Below, piece after piece: positions 25,751-36,300 of a stretch of 64,000 nt of DNA. The notes under the pieces are model-generated. The model was not told the origin of the DNA. It ran no database searches and was given only the letters and a program-made list of their open reading frames with translations. This stretch comes from Clostridium sp. D53t1_180928_C8 (GTDB lineage Bacteria > Bacillota > Clostridia > Clostridiales > Clostridiaceae). A program made the translations under genes and the position numbers. The stretch's first letter is position 1. The number at the start of each line of letters is the position of its first letter. The stretch covers positions 109,212 through 173,211 of the forward strand of contig NZ_JADPEL010000002.1 in the NCBI RefSeq assembly GCF_015667795.1, read 5' to 3'.

Positions 25751-26623
25751 TTATTTTATAATAGTTTTTAAATATTCAATAAACCCATCTCTTAACTCTT
25801 CTTTTCTAAGAGCATATTCAACTGTAGCTTCAAGGAATCCAAGTTTATCACCAACATCATATCTTCTTCCTTCAAAGTCATATGCATACATAGCCTCTTC
25901 TTCGATAAGCTTAAGTAAAGCATCTGTAAGTTGAATTTCATTTCCTTTACCTGGTGCAGTCTTTTCTAATATTTCAAATATTTTTGGTGTTATTATATAT
26001 CTACCTAATATCGCAACATTAGATGGTGCTTCCTCTATTGAAGGTTTTTCAACTAAGTTTTTAACCTTATAAACTTTATCTTCAATATGAATTCCACCAA
26101 CTATTCCGTACTTATTAACATCTTGTTCTGCTACTGTTTGAACTCCTAAAACTGAAGTTCTATATTCACCATAACAATCTATAAGTTGCTTTAAGCATGG
26201 TTTTCTATCATTATAAACAACATCATCTCCAAGAAGTACTGCAAAAGGCTCATTTCCAACGAAAGTCTTTGCACAAAGTATAGCATGACCTAATCCTCTT
26301 GGCTCCTTTTGTCTTATAAAATGAATGTTAACCATATCAGATATTTCTCTAACCATCTCAAGCATTTCTTGTTTTCCTGCTTTTTCAAGTTCCATTTCAA
26401 GTTCAACACTTCTATCAAAGTGATCTTCTATACTCTTTTTATTTCTTCCTGTTATTATAAGAATTTCTTCTATTCCAGACGCAACACATTCTTCTATTAT
26501 ATACTGTAATGTCGGCTTATCAACTATCGGAAGCATTTCCTTTGGCTGTGCCTTTGTTGCTGGTAAAAATCTAGTCCCAAGTCCTGCTGCTGGAATTATT
26601 GCTTTTCTTATTTTCTTTTCCAT
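25751..26623 (-). CDS. galU: UTP-glucose-1-phosphate uridylyltransferase
   Basis: A 290-residue nucleotidyltransferase that makes UDP-glucose from UTP and glucose 1-phosphate. AAGLGTRFLPATKAQPKE (nucleotide loop), IVDKPTLQYI, RQKEPRGLGHA, VLLGDDVV and NEIQLTDAL are the standard GalU blocks, and the length is normal. The product feeds Ugd (55004-56170), GalE and glucosyl lipid synthesis. It is monocistronic, with a terminator downstream and an unusual promoter region upstream (26681-26744) that shares a 24-bp dyad with the glmS promoter. Confidence 0.97.
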   Translation of the reverse strand: MEKKIRKAIIPAAGLGTRFLPATKAQPKEMLPIVDKPTLQYIIEECVASGIEEILIITGRNKKSIEDHFDRSVELEMELEKAGKQEMLEMVREISDMVNIHFIRQKEPRGLGHAILCAKTFVGNEPFAVLLGDDVVYNDRKPCLKQLIDCYGEYRTSVLGVQTVAEQDVNKYGIVGGIHIEDKVYKVKNLVEKPSIEEAPSNVAILGRYIITPKIFEILEKTAPGKGNEIQLTDALLKLIEEEAMYAYDFEGRRYDVGDKLGFLEATVEYALRKEELRDGFIEYLKTIIK

Positions 26624-26680
26624 GTTTCCTACTTTCCCCTTAATCTTTAAAAGTTTATATCCTATTATTTCTCAAAATAA

Positions 26681-26744
26681 TATAGTAATTATATCATTAT
26701 ATTTACTATTTTAAATACCTATATGTGCGATATATTTCAACATA
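26681..26744 (-). promoter_or_regulatory. galU promoter with 24-bp dyad element shared with glmS
   Basis: On the minus strand TATAAT (26693-26688) lies in the 13-mer TATAATTACTATA, which recurs exactly in front of glmS. No good -35 is present. Upstream, 26721-26744 contains TATGTT-GAAATATATC-GCACATA, an imperfect dyad that matches the glmS element at 18 of 24 positions. All six differences are transitions, and several are paired so that the symmetry is kept. This suggests an operator for a shared regulator. Confidence 0.55.
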
Positions 26745-26813
26745 CAACATTTTTTTTGGTTATTTTTTGAATTATTTTATTTAAAACTATAATTAAATAA
26801 AATAAAGCCACTC

Positions 26814-26844
26814 CTGAGTCAAGGAGAATAGTTCCTTGACTCAG
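26814..26844 (-). terminator. Intrinsic terminator of the subtilase gene
   Basis: A perfect 12-bp stem (ctgagtcaagga / tccttgactcag) with a 7-nt loop, extendable with mismatches to gcyacty on the outside, lies 22 bases past the stop. The minus-strand tract after it is T-rich but interrupted. Confidence 0.75.
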
Positions 26845-26865
26845 AAGTAGCATATAATATCTTAT

Positions 26866-29800
26866 CTATTTTCTTTTCTTTAAAGTATAGATTCCACCAG
26901 CAATTATAACAACCCCTGAAACTACTATTGGTAAAACAGCTCTTCCACCTGTAGAAGGTAACTTCCCATTATCTTTATCAGGTTTTACATTTACTCCTGG
27001 TTTATTATTAGAAGATTGTCCTCCATTATTTGAACCATTTCCATTGCCAGAATCATTATTATCATTACCTGGTTTATTATCGGAATCATCGTCTCCGTCA
27101 TCAGAACCATTATCATCCTTAGACTTAACAGTAATTTCCCAAGTAACAAAAGCCTCACCTTCATTTATACTAACAGTAACTATAGCTTTACCTTCACTCT
27201 TAGCAACAGCTTTTCCATCAACTATAGATACAATACTATCTGCTGAAGAAATATATCTAACTGATTTTACTGCTACATCTTCTGGATTTAAAGTAAACTC
27301 AAGATCAAACTCATCTCCAACAACTACTTCTAAATTAGAATTCTTAGCAATAGCACTTTCAATATACGGTACCTCACCATCCCTAGTTACATTAACATAA
27401 CAATATAACCTTACAGAACCATCAGTAGCTGCAACTTCAACTACAGTTCTTCCTGGATTTACAGCTGTGACTAAGCCATTTTGATCTACTGTAGCTATTT
27501 CTTCATTCTTAACCTTCCATTGAAGTCCTATATTAGGAACATTCTCTGGATTCATTGTTGCTACAAGTTGTTTAGTGTTATTTTCTGGATCATTTAACTC
27601 TAATGTAATATCAGTTTCACTTATAGTTAATTCTTCTAATCTGATTTCATCATAATATCCAACTTCATTTAAAATATCTTCAAGAGTTTTTCCTTCATAA
27701 TATTGTTCACCTTCTGGAGCAGATAAATTTTGCTCATTAGCTACTAAATAATTATATATAACAAAGTCCATATCATCAGCATTAACTATTCCATCAAAGT
27801 TAAAATCTACAGAAACTTCATTATAATCAACTTTTTGTCCATAGTACTTAGCAACTTCTACCGCATCATGAATATCTATAACATCATCACCATTAGCATC
27901 ACCAGCAAATGCATACATATAGAATTCAGACCCTAATAAATAATAAACCTTTCCTAAGACTTCTCCATTTAATACTCTAGATGGAACAAATCTTGCTTCC
28001 TTTCTAAAGTGACCTGGATAATTTGAAACAACCTTATATTCTTCAGTTGAAACAGGTAAATTAAATGCAACATACTCATCATTATTAGCATAATATTCTA
28101 ATTCATACTTATTACCTTTATTATCTTCAACCCACGTATACTTATTTAAATCTGAAGTATACTTACCTCTTTCAGTAGCTAAAATAGCTCCTTGTGCCGC
28201 TTGAATTGTTCTAACTGTAGATGAATTTTGTTTAATATTTACACCTTCATATGTTGATGTATATGACATTTCTGCATAATTATCATCTTTATCTAAAATT
28301 TCAACACTAGAACATTGAATATACTCTTTATAGAATTCACATTCTGAATCATCAACTAATTTAAGTTCTACATCTAATAAACTAATATCATTACTTAAAT
28401 TAACCTTCTTTCCATCTTTATCAGTTACAGATAAATTTAATTGTAAAATTCTATTAACTTCACCATCAATACTCTTTTCTAAAGTAACCTTATAATTATT
28501 TTCATCAACTATTTTTTGAAGCTCATCATTAATTCTTACATCCATAAGCTCAAAGCTTCTCATATATTGTAATCCAAAGTTAAATGTACTTCCTGCACCT
28601 AAATTATTAACACCAATAGTTGAAACAATATTTTCACCTTCTAACATGCTACCCTTATCTAAAGTAACACTTGTATATGGTGTTCCTTCCTTAACAAAGA
28701 AATATCTTGGAGGTAAGAATATATTTTGTGAAGTTGCCATATCAGTAGCCATTGGAGAGAACTCCATTACATTACCTCTTATATCACCTTCTTCAAAACC
28801 AATCATGAAGTCACCATTTTCATCAACATTTAAACTGAAATTAGGCATTCCATTAAGGAATCCACTAACTAATATATCTTGCTTATTAGCTTCATAGCCC
28901 ATTTCTTGTAATTCAGAAATACTATTATCATCAACATTACCATGTATCCAGAATGCAGTGTACTCTTGACCCATATATTCTTCTGTAGTCATCATATCTT
29001 CAGTAATTTCATATACACCTGGCTCTTTATCTACAGTCATAGTTACATCTTCATTATCAACTAATACGCCATAACTATATTCAAAAACTTCTTCTGTTTC
29101 ATCAGAATGAGCAATAAACTCTAAATTATACTTTCCATCAGTTAAAGATCTCTTAATATAAGTTACGTCACCATTTTCATCCATTGGGAAGTATGATGCT
29201 CTTGAATCTAAAGCATAGAAAGCATTTGAAAATCCTGCTGGAATAGAAGATAAATCAGCAAGCCCTACTAATCCTATTCTTTCATTAGTTTCATAATCCT
29301 TAACATAAACCTCCATATATCTTAATGGAGATGCAACACTTACATATGCAACAATTCCAGAAAGCTTAGCAAAGTGCATCATTTCTAAATCATTACTTAC
29401 TGCATATCTTGATAAAGTTATATCATTTAATCCTGGTTTCATATAAGTAGCTGAGAATGGTACTTTATATACTTCACTACTATCATCAGAATTAGTTAAA
29501 GTAATATAACCTTCATATCTTCCTAAATCAGAACCAGCTGGAATCTTTATATTTGCATCAAAATCAACAGCTTTTCCACTTCCTACTGATAAGTTTTGAG
29601 CCACCTCTAATTTAACTCCATTTGCTTCTGCATTTTGAGCTAAAGCTTCTTCACCTAAATACCTAACTGAAACATTAAAGTTTTTATCAGTATCACTATC
29701 ATTTTTAAGCTGTAATCCTATTGTTCTTTCACTAGCTTCTTCATCAATATACATTCTGTCAAAAGATAAAGAACCAGTAATATACTCTAATTCAATTAAT

Positions 29801-31818
29801 TCATTATTTTCATCATATGAATTACATTTATCAATAACACTTATACTAACATCATTATGAACAGCCTTATAAGCATCAACTCTACCTGCTCCAACTGCAT
29901 TTATTGGATAGTCACCCTTTAAATCAACACAACTATTCATTAAAGCAACCTTAACTTCTTCAGGAGTTAAACTTTTATCATTTTGTAACATTAAAGCAGC
30001 AATACCAGCAACATGTGGACTTGCCATTGAAGTTCCTGAAATTCTTGAATAAGCATAAGAATAATCTATTCCCTCTTCTGGACTATTAACATATTCAGGA
30101 TATGTTGAGAATATTCCATCACCAGGAGCTACAACATCTGGCTTAATAGTTTCATCAGATGATGGACCTCTTGAACTAAAGCTTGCTAAAATGTCAGGTT
30201 CTGTTTTTGCTTTACCTGTAACATTAAAAGTAACCTTTAAAGGTTCTCCACTATCAGTTGTTTCTTCTAATAAAGCTTTTATTTGATCTCCTTCTTCCTT
30301 TGTTATAGCAATAGATGGAGTTCTATCACTAGCTTCACCAAGGTAAAGGTTGATTTCTTCATTTTCAACATTATTAGCAAATAATACACCAGCAGCACCA
30401 GCTTTAAATGCATTAGTGTGCTTATCTATTAATGTAATTTCTCCTCTATCTATAAGAACGACTTTTCCTTCAACATTAGCTTCTTCAAGCTCATAGTCGT
30501 TTCCTAATCCACCATATACAACTTCATACTCCCCAGCTACAAAACCATCTAATGATTCAAAGCTTCTTCCAAACAATCTACCATTTACTACATCCCCATT
30601 TGATAAATTTACATCAAATGTATCAACTGATATATCAGTACTACTTGCACCAACGGAAATTGATAAAGGTGATGTTCCTGGAGATCCTAATGTTGATAAT
30701 TCTGGACCTGCATTACCATTTGCAACTACTGTAACCACTCCTGCTAAAGTAGCATTATTACAAGCAACAGAAGTAGGATATAATGCATCAGTTGTAGTTA
30801 TTCCTAATGATAAATTAATAACATCCATTTCATCTTTAATAGATTGTTCAATAGCTGCTAATATTCCAGCTGTTGCACCACTTCCATATGGTCCTAAAAC
30901 TCTATAAGCATATAAATCTACATCTGGTGCTAATCCAGTAACAGCAAACTCACTTTCTGTATTCGCACCAGTAGCTCCAATTGTTCCTGCTACGTGAGTA
31001 CCATGATAAGTATAATAAGAGCTAGTATAAATATATTCTTCTTCGCCACTAGCTAGCCATTCTTCATAGGTAGTTTCCATTGGATCATTATCATTATCTA
31101 TAAAGTCATATCCACCCTTATAGTTATCTTTTAAATCTGGATGATTATAGTCAATACCAGTATCAAGAACACCAACCTTAATTCCTGATCCAGTAATTCC
31201 TTCATCTCTAAGCTTGTCTACTCCTACTAACGGCGTACTAGTTATCATACGAGATTCTAAATCATTTTCATTAACTGAATAAGTTACAACTTCAGTTGAA
31301 ACTGGATTTGCCTTAACTTCTTCATCCTTCCAAATAGCTTTAACAACACCACTCTCTAATAAAGATTCAATATCTGTTCCTTTTACGCTCATAGAAACAC
31401 CATTATAAGTATTGTAATAAGAGTAATTAATAGTGTAAGTTTCACTTTTCTCTTTTGATTTTGAAGCTAAGAATTTTTCAAATGTTTTATGTTCACTTTC
31501 AATTTCTTCACTTGCTTTCTTACTCTTTGCCCCACTATTTAATGCTTCTTGCATTATAAGTGGAAGTGAGTTAAATTCAACTATTATAGATTGATACTCT
31601 TCTGTAGTTGTATCTACTCCTTCTCTTATAGGATTTGTCTTTAATTCTAATACTGAATTTTCAATATCTGACTTATATTTTTCAGCCAGCTCCTTTACTG
31701 AACTTACTCTATCATTATTAGAATAAGCATTAACAGTTTGTGGTGTTAAGAATGACATAAATAATGTCATTGCAAGAATACCACTTGCTATTTTCCCCCT
31801 AAATTTTCGTCTTAGCAT
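26866..31818 (-). CDS. Cell-wall-anchored subtilase (lactocepin-like) with dockerin-like domain and LPSTG sorting signal
   Basis: A 1650-residue surface protease. In order: signal peptide (about 1-31); pro-region with an inhibitor-I9-like segment (about 75-190); S8 catalytic domain with Asp219 (VGVLDTGID), His272 (HGTHVAGT), oxyanion Asn369 and Ser597 (SGTSMASPH); a PA insert around 430-530; Fn3-like and other beta domains; a dockerin-like pair of calcium loops at about 1304-1356 (GDANGDDVIDIHD, DFNFDGIVNADD); two Big_2-like immunoglobulin domains (about 1390-1560); an Asp/Asn/Gly-rich linker; LPSTG at 1620-1624; and a membrane helix with KKRK tail. All catalytic residues are present. The ATG has GGGGG 6 nt upstream. 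It has its own consensus promoter and terminator. It probably cleaves external proteins. The dockerin suggests binding to a cohesin, although no cohesin is in the window. Confidence 0.94.
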   Translation of the reverse strand: MLRRKFRGKIASGILAMTLFMSFLTPQTVNAYSNNDRVSSVKELAEKYKSDIENSVLELKTNPIREGVDTTTEEYQSIIVEFNSLPLIMQEALNSGAKSKKASEEIESEHKTFEKFLASKSKEKSETYTINYSYYNTYNGVSMSVKGTDIESLLESGVVKAIWKDEEVKANPVSTEVVTYSVNENDLESRMITSTPLVGVDKLRDEGITGSGIKVGVLDTGIDYNHPDLKDNYKGGYDFIDNDNDPMETTYEEWLASGEEEYIYTSSYYTYHGTHVAGTIGATGANTESEFAVTGLAPDVDLYAYRVLGPYGSGATAGILAAIEQSIKDEMDVINLSLGITTTDALYPTSVACNNATLAGVVTVVANGNAGPELSTLGSPGTSPLSISVGASSTDISVDTFDVNLSNGDVVNGRLFGRSFESLDGFVAGEYEVVYGGLGNDYELEEANVEGKVVLIDRGEITLIDKHTNAFKAGAAGVLFANNVENEEINLYLGEASDRTPSIAITKEEGDQIKALLEETTDSGEPLKVTFNVTGKAKTEPDILASFSSRGPSSDETIKPDVVAPGDGIFSTYPEYVNSPEEGIDYSYAYSRISGTSMASPHVAGIAALMLQNDKSLTPEEVKVALMNSCVDLKGDYPINAVGAGRVDAYKAVHNDVSISVIDKCNSYDENNELIELEYITGSLSFDRMYIDEEASERTIGLQLKNDSDTDKNFNVSVRYLGEEALAQNAEANGVKLEVAQNLSVGSGKAVDFDANIKIPAGSDLGRYEGYITLTNSDDSSEVYKVPFSATYMKPGLNDITLSRYAVSNDLEMMHFAKLSGIVAYVSVASPLRYMEVYVKDYETNERIGLVGLADLSSIPAGFSNAFYALDSRASYFPMDENGDVTYIKRSLTDGKYNLEFIAHSDETEEVFEYSYGVLVDNEDVTMTVDKEPGVYEITEDMMTTEEYMGQEYTAFWIHGNVDDNSISELQEMGYEANKQDILVSGFLNGMPNFSLNVDENGDFMIGFEEGDIRGNVMEFSPMATDMATSQNIFLPPRYFFVKEGTPYTSVTLDKGSMLEGENIVSTIGVNNLGAGSTFNFGLQYMRSFELMDVRINDELQKIVDENNYKVTLEKSIDGEVNRILQLNLSVTDKDGKKVNLSNDISLLDVELKLVDDSECEFYKEYIQCSSVEILDKDDNYAEMSYTSTYEGVNIKQNSSTVRTIQAAQGAILATERGKYTSDLNKYTWVEDNKGNKYELEYYANNDEYVAFNLPVSTEEYKVVSNYPGHFRKEARFVPSRVLNGEVLGKVYYLLGSEFYMYAFAGDANGDDVIDIHDAVEVAKYYGQKVDYNEVSVDFNFDGIVNADDMDFVIYNYLVANEQNLSAPEGEQYYEGKTLEDILNEVGYYDEIRLEELTISETDITLELNDPENNTKQLVATMNPENVPNIGLQWKVKNEEIATVDQNGLVTAVNPGRTVVEVAATDGSVRLYCYVNVTRDGEVPYIESAIAKNSNLEVVVGDEFDLEFTLNPEDVAVKSVRYISSADSIVSIVDGKAVAKSEGKAIVTVSINEGEAFVTWEITVKSKDDNGSDDGDDDSDNKPGNDNNDSGNGNGSNNGGQSSNNKPGVNVKPDKDNGKLPSTGGRAVLPIVVSGVVIIAGGIYTLKKRK

Positions 31819-31955
31819 ATTTATCCCCCTATTTTTTATTTTATTGTTGTATGCCTATCACCTTTTGATAAATTGATTTATTTTACACCCCCAAAATTAT
31901 CTCTTTATCAATATTTCATTTTAAATCTTGATAATTTAAAATCACAATCTTTTTA

Positions 31956-31984
31956 ATTATATTTATTATTTACATTTATGTCAA
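31956..31984 (-). promoter_or_regulatory. Consensus sigma-A promoter of the subtilase gene
   Basis: Perfect TTGACA (31984-31979), a 17-nt spacer and perfect TATAAT (31961-31956) on the minus strand, about 138 bases before the start codon. This is the best promoter match in the window and predicts strong expression, with a long leader. Confidence 0.88.
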
Positions 31985-32144
31985 TATTTTACTTATAGTT
32001 TATTAATTTTTTATTATCTTTGTATTAATTTACAAACAAATATTAAAACTTGTTTTTCATTATTGTACAAATATTAATATTCTTATATCTGTCCATATAT
32101 ATTTTTTATGAATTAATATCTAAACTTTATTTTAATAAAAAAAC

Positions 32145-32182
32145 AAAGCTAAACTTTACATATTTACATAAAGTTTAGCTTT
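32145..32182 (-). terminator. Intrinsic terminator of the LCP gene at 32216
   Basis: A perfect 14-bp stem (aaagctaaacttta / taaagtttagcttt) with a 10-nt loop, followed on the minus strand by G and seven T residues. Confidence 0.9.
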
Positions 32183-32215
32183 AAAAATTTAATATTTTAT
32201 ATTAATTCTTTTTAA

Positions 32216-33190
32216 TTACCATGTAATTTTATCTTCAAAAATATAATTATGTAACTGCTCAATAGTTACTTCCTTATCAAATGTTAAATAATATATTCCA
32301 TCAATCATTTCACCTTCACAGTAATCATCTAACGGAAATCTTTCTAATTCCATATTTGAATCACCTAACTTTAACACTTCAGTTCCTAAGTTTAGTATTT
32401 CAGAGTAATCTAAACTTGTATTAACCATAGGTAAAATTTTAGATAATAGTGAAGGATACGATGCTACTGATACATTCTCTATCTTTTTAAGTATTTCTGT
32501 TAATACTTCTCTATGTCTTTCTGTTCTTTTATAATCTCCACCTGAAGTATATCTTATTCTGCAATAAGCTAAAGCTTGTGTACCACTTACATGCTGAAGT
32601 CCTGTTTTTTCTATCGCTGGCTCACTAGTTCCATTAATACTATTAATATGAGCTATATACCCATTTACATACTCTAATTCTTCAGAATCTATATCTAATT
32701 CTATTCCTCCAATTTCATCTATTATTTTAGGTAATGTTTCAAAATTAACTGAAGCAAAATCCTCTATATTTAAATCAAAGTTTTCATTTATTGTTTTTAT
32801 TGCTAATTGTGGACCTCCAAATGCATATGCATGATTAAGCTTATCATTTCCATGTCCTTCAATAGCAACATAAGAATCTCTCATTATTGATGTTAGCTTT
32901 AACTTTTTGTGAACTGTATCTATTGTAGCTATCATTATAGAGTCTGATCTACCAACACCACCATCTACTGCATCAACACCAAATAATGCAATATTAATTA
33001 TGCTATTATCATATTGTGAAAGCTTTTCTTCTACTTCTTCCGTAATTCCTACATCCTCTTTATCTATTTCTACCTTTTCAACCTTATTAAATAAGTGATT
33101 ACCATAAATATAGGCTCCGCCTACAGCTCCTAAAGTAATTAATAAAATTATACTTAAAATCCAAATAGTTATCTTATTTCTTTTAGTCAT
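32216..33190 (-). CDS. LytR-CpsA-Psr (LCP) family polymer transferase
   Basis: A 324-residue protein with one N-terminal transmembrane helix (about 8-30) and an outward LCP domain. Conserved blocks: INIALFGVD, GVGRSDSIMIATID (canonical Arg present), LTSIMRDSYVAI, LNHAYAFGGPQLAIKTIN and AYCRIRYTSGGDYKRTERHREVL. The family attaches undecaprenyl-diphosphate-linked wall polymers or capsule to peptidoglycan. It is very close to the LCP protein at 50834-51763, but carries an extra loop of about 15 residues (YVNGYIAHINSINGTSEP) before the second Arg block, also present in the LCP at 14733. The ATG has GAGGTG 6-7 nt upstream. It appears monocistronic. Confidence 0.95.
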   Translation of the reverse strand: MTKRNKITIWILSIILLITLGAVGGAYIYGNHLFNKVEKVEIDKEDVGITEEVEEKLSQYDNSIINIALFGVDAVDGGVGRSDSIMIATIDTVHKKLKLTSIMRDSYVAIEGHGNDKLNHAYAFGGPQLAIKTINENFDLNIEDFASVNFETLPKIIDEIGGIELDIDSEELEYVNGYIAHINSINGTSEPAIEKTGLQHVSGTQALAYCRIRYTSGGDYKRTERHREVLTEILKKIENVSVASYPSLLSKILPMVNTSLDYSEILNLGTEVLKLGDSNMELERFPLDDYCEGEMIDGIYYLTFDKEVTIEQLHNYIFEDKITW

Positions 33191-33370
33191 TATTACACCT
33201 CATCAATGTCATTTTATCCAAACTAACAATTTTATAGTAATAATATCATATTTTAACTTGTTTTTCACTTTAATATTATATTTTTATAATTAATATAATT
33301 TTTAATAACTTACTGAACTTATTATTTTTCCCATGTATCATCCTAAAGGCACCCCATGAACATACATACA

Positions 33371-36300
33371 TCACCCTTTTGGTAATATTATTATAAAAGT
33401 ACTTCCAACTCCAACTTTACTTTCCACTAATAACTTACCATGATGTAACTCTATTAATTGTTTAGTCAAAGTTAATCCAATACCACTTCCACCAAACTCT
33501 TCACTTTTCTTATTATAAGCCTGTCCAAATCTATTGAAAATTCCCTCTAAATCCTGTTCAGCTATTCCAATTCCAGTATCTTTTATTCTTATTTCAACAT
33601 TATCATCAACTTCATCAATTAGAACTTCAATTTTTCCACCTTCATCAGTAAACTTAACTGCATTTCCTATAATATTAATTATACATTTTTCAATATCGTT
33701 AATATCACATTTAACAATCAATTCCTCTACTTTAGGATCAACAATAAATTCTATACCCTTACTTTCTATAAAATCCTTCATATCAAAAACAGTAGATTCA
33801 ATATGATAAACTATATCATGCTCCTCTATATTCATTTTATAATGACCAGATTCAATTTTAGATGTATCAATAATATTATTAATAAGATTTAATAGTCTTT
33901 TAGAATTATTCTTTAATACTTCCATATAATAATTTATCTTTTCCTTAGGTATATTGTCTTCACCCTTATTTAAATTACTTATCAGCTGCTGAGTTGATAA
34001 AATTAAATTCAAAGGGGTTCTTAATTCATGAGATAAATTAACAAAATAATTATTTTTATTAATTTCATTTTCAAGAGTTTTTCTATAAAGAATATCATTT
34101 TCTTCCATTTGCTTATTTAATTCTATAGTCCTTATTTTAACCATCTTATCTAATAGCTTAACTCTATTCCATATTAGATAAATAATAATAATAATACTTG
34201 TAACATAGATAAAATAAGCATAAGGAGTCTTCCATGGTGGTAAATCCTTGTGAATATTTATTTCCTTTATATCAGAAGTTACTCCAAAAGAATTTTTAGC
34301 CTTTATTAATAATTTATAACTCCCAGCTTCAAGATTATTATAAGTTATAACTCTTGAGTTTTTAGCTAAGATCCAATCTTTATCAACACCTTCTAGTTTA
34401 TATGAGTACATCACCTTCTTTGAGTTACTATAATCAGGAAGAAAATACTCTATTCTTAAATGGTTATCATTGTACTTCAAGTTAACATTTTCATATTCAT
34501 TAATATAATTACCGTTTATAGAAATCTTATCAATTACTATTTCTGCTGGAGTTTTACTTTCTTTAAACTTATCTGGGAAAAAACTATTTAGTCCACTAAT
34601 TCCCCCAAAAAACATTTCACCACTTTTACTTTTAAATCCTGCATTTTTATTAAATTCATTACCCTGCAACCCATTAGTAATACCCAAATTCACAAACTTA
34701 TCTTTTTCTATATCATACCTTGATATACCATGATTTGTACTTAACCATAGATTATCATCATCATCTATCAATATTTTATAAACAAAGTTATTTGATAATC
34801 CATCACTCTCTGTATACCTAGTAAAATTATCTTCATCCTCATTATATTTATTTAATCCATAATTAGTAGCAATCCATATATTCCCCTTTGAATCTTCATT
34901 TATATCCTTAACAGAATTGTAACTTAAACTATTTTTATCATCTTCAATATTTTTATATTGCTTTATTATTCCAGTTTCTCTATTATACTTAAGTAATCCA
35001 CCATTTACGCCTAAGCCGATCCACATAATGCCTTTACTATCTTGAAATACTGTAGAAACATATTTATCTTTTATATTATTTTTAAAGAACTCTTCATCAT
35101 AACTTTTTATATTAAATTCACTATCTATAGAATATAATCCACTACTCTCTGCAATCCAGACTAATCCATCTTTATCTATATATATGTTTAACAGTTCCTT
35201 ACCTTCATTTTCAAAAAACTTTTTTATCTCTTTTGTACTTAAATTAATATAAATAAGCTCCTCCAATGTAGCTATCCATATTACTTCTCCTATTCCATTT
35301 ATATCTGAAATTCTATTACTACTAAATATCTTTTTAGCTTCTTCTATTTCATCTAATCTATAAACCTTATTATTTTCTCTATCAATAACATTTACTCCAT
35401 TATCAGTTGTTCCAACCCATAAAAAACCATTGTCATCTTCATAAATTCCAAATATCATATCCCCACTTATTGTATTTCTATCAAAGGGATCATTTTTATA
35501 AAGATTAAATATTCCATCAGGATTAAAATAACTTACACCCTTACTAGTACCTATCCATATAATATTACCTCTATCTTGATATAAACTAATTACATCATTA
35601 TCAATAAGACTTATAGAATCATACATTTTATTTTTATATGTTTTAAAAGTATCAGTTACATCATCAAATAAAGATAATCCACCTTTAGTTCCTACCCATA
35701 TCCTCCCACTATTATCTTTCATTACACAATTTACATAATTACTAGGAATACTATTGTTATTGTTTTCATCATTTTTAAAAACATCTATTTTTCCTGTTTT
35801 TATATTAAGTTTATTTAATCCGCCATATCTAGTAGATATCCATAAAACATCTTCATCGTCTAAAAATATACTATTTATACTATTATCCGAAATACTATTA
35901 TAACTTCCATCAGCTAAATATTTATCAACTTTTCCTGTAACCGTATTATAACTATTTAATCCTTTATCTGTAGCAATCCAATATACCCCATTAGAATCTT
36001 CTTGTATGCCTACTATATTTTGACTAGTAAGTATCTTACTATCTTTATCATAAAGTATTCTTTCAAATTTATTTTCTTTTTTATTATAAAGATTTATTCC
36101 ATCTTCCGTACAAATTATCACTCTATTTTTTGAATCAATAAAAATCTGTGTAATACTATTATCTGATAAGCCTTCTTTTTCTGTATACGTGTTAATAACA
36201 CCTGTTGACGTTTCTATAGTATTTACTCCATTTGTTGTTGAAACCCATATATACCCTGAATTATCTTCAGTTATATCCATTATCCAGTTTGATGCCAAAC

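Larger units (their letters stand above)
31819..32215. other. Intergenic region of about 400 bases
   Basis: Contains the subtilase promoter (31956-31984), an approximately 130-base subtilase leader with a GGGGGTG stretch and a possible long-range TTGATAAA / TTTATCAA pairing, and the terminator of the next LCP gene (32145-32182). About 160 bases between promoter and terminator are featureless AT-rich DNA. No small gene was found. Confidence 0.55.

Noticed and set aside
32046-33270. Repeated AACTTGTTTTTCA near two LCP/subtilase spacers
   Set aside because: The 13-mer occurs near 32046 and 33257, but its flanks are unrelated and its composition is low-complexity, so it is probably coincidence.
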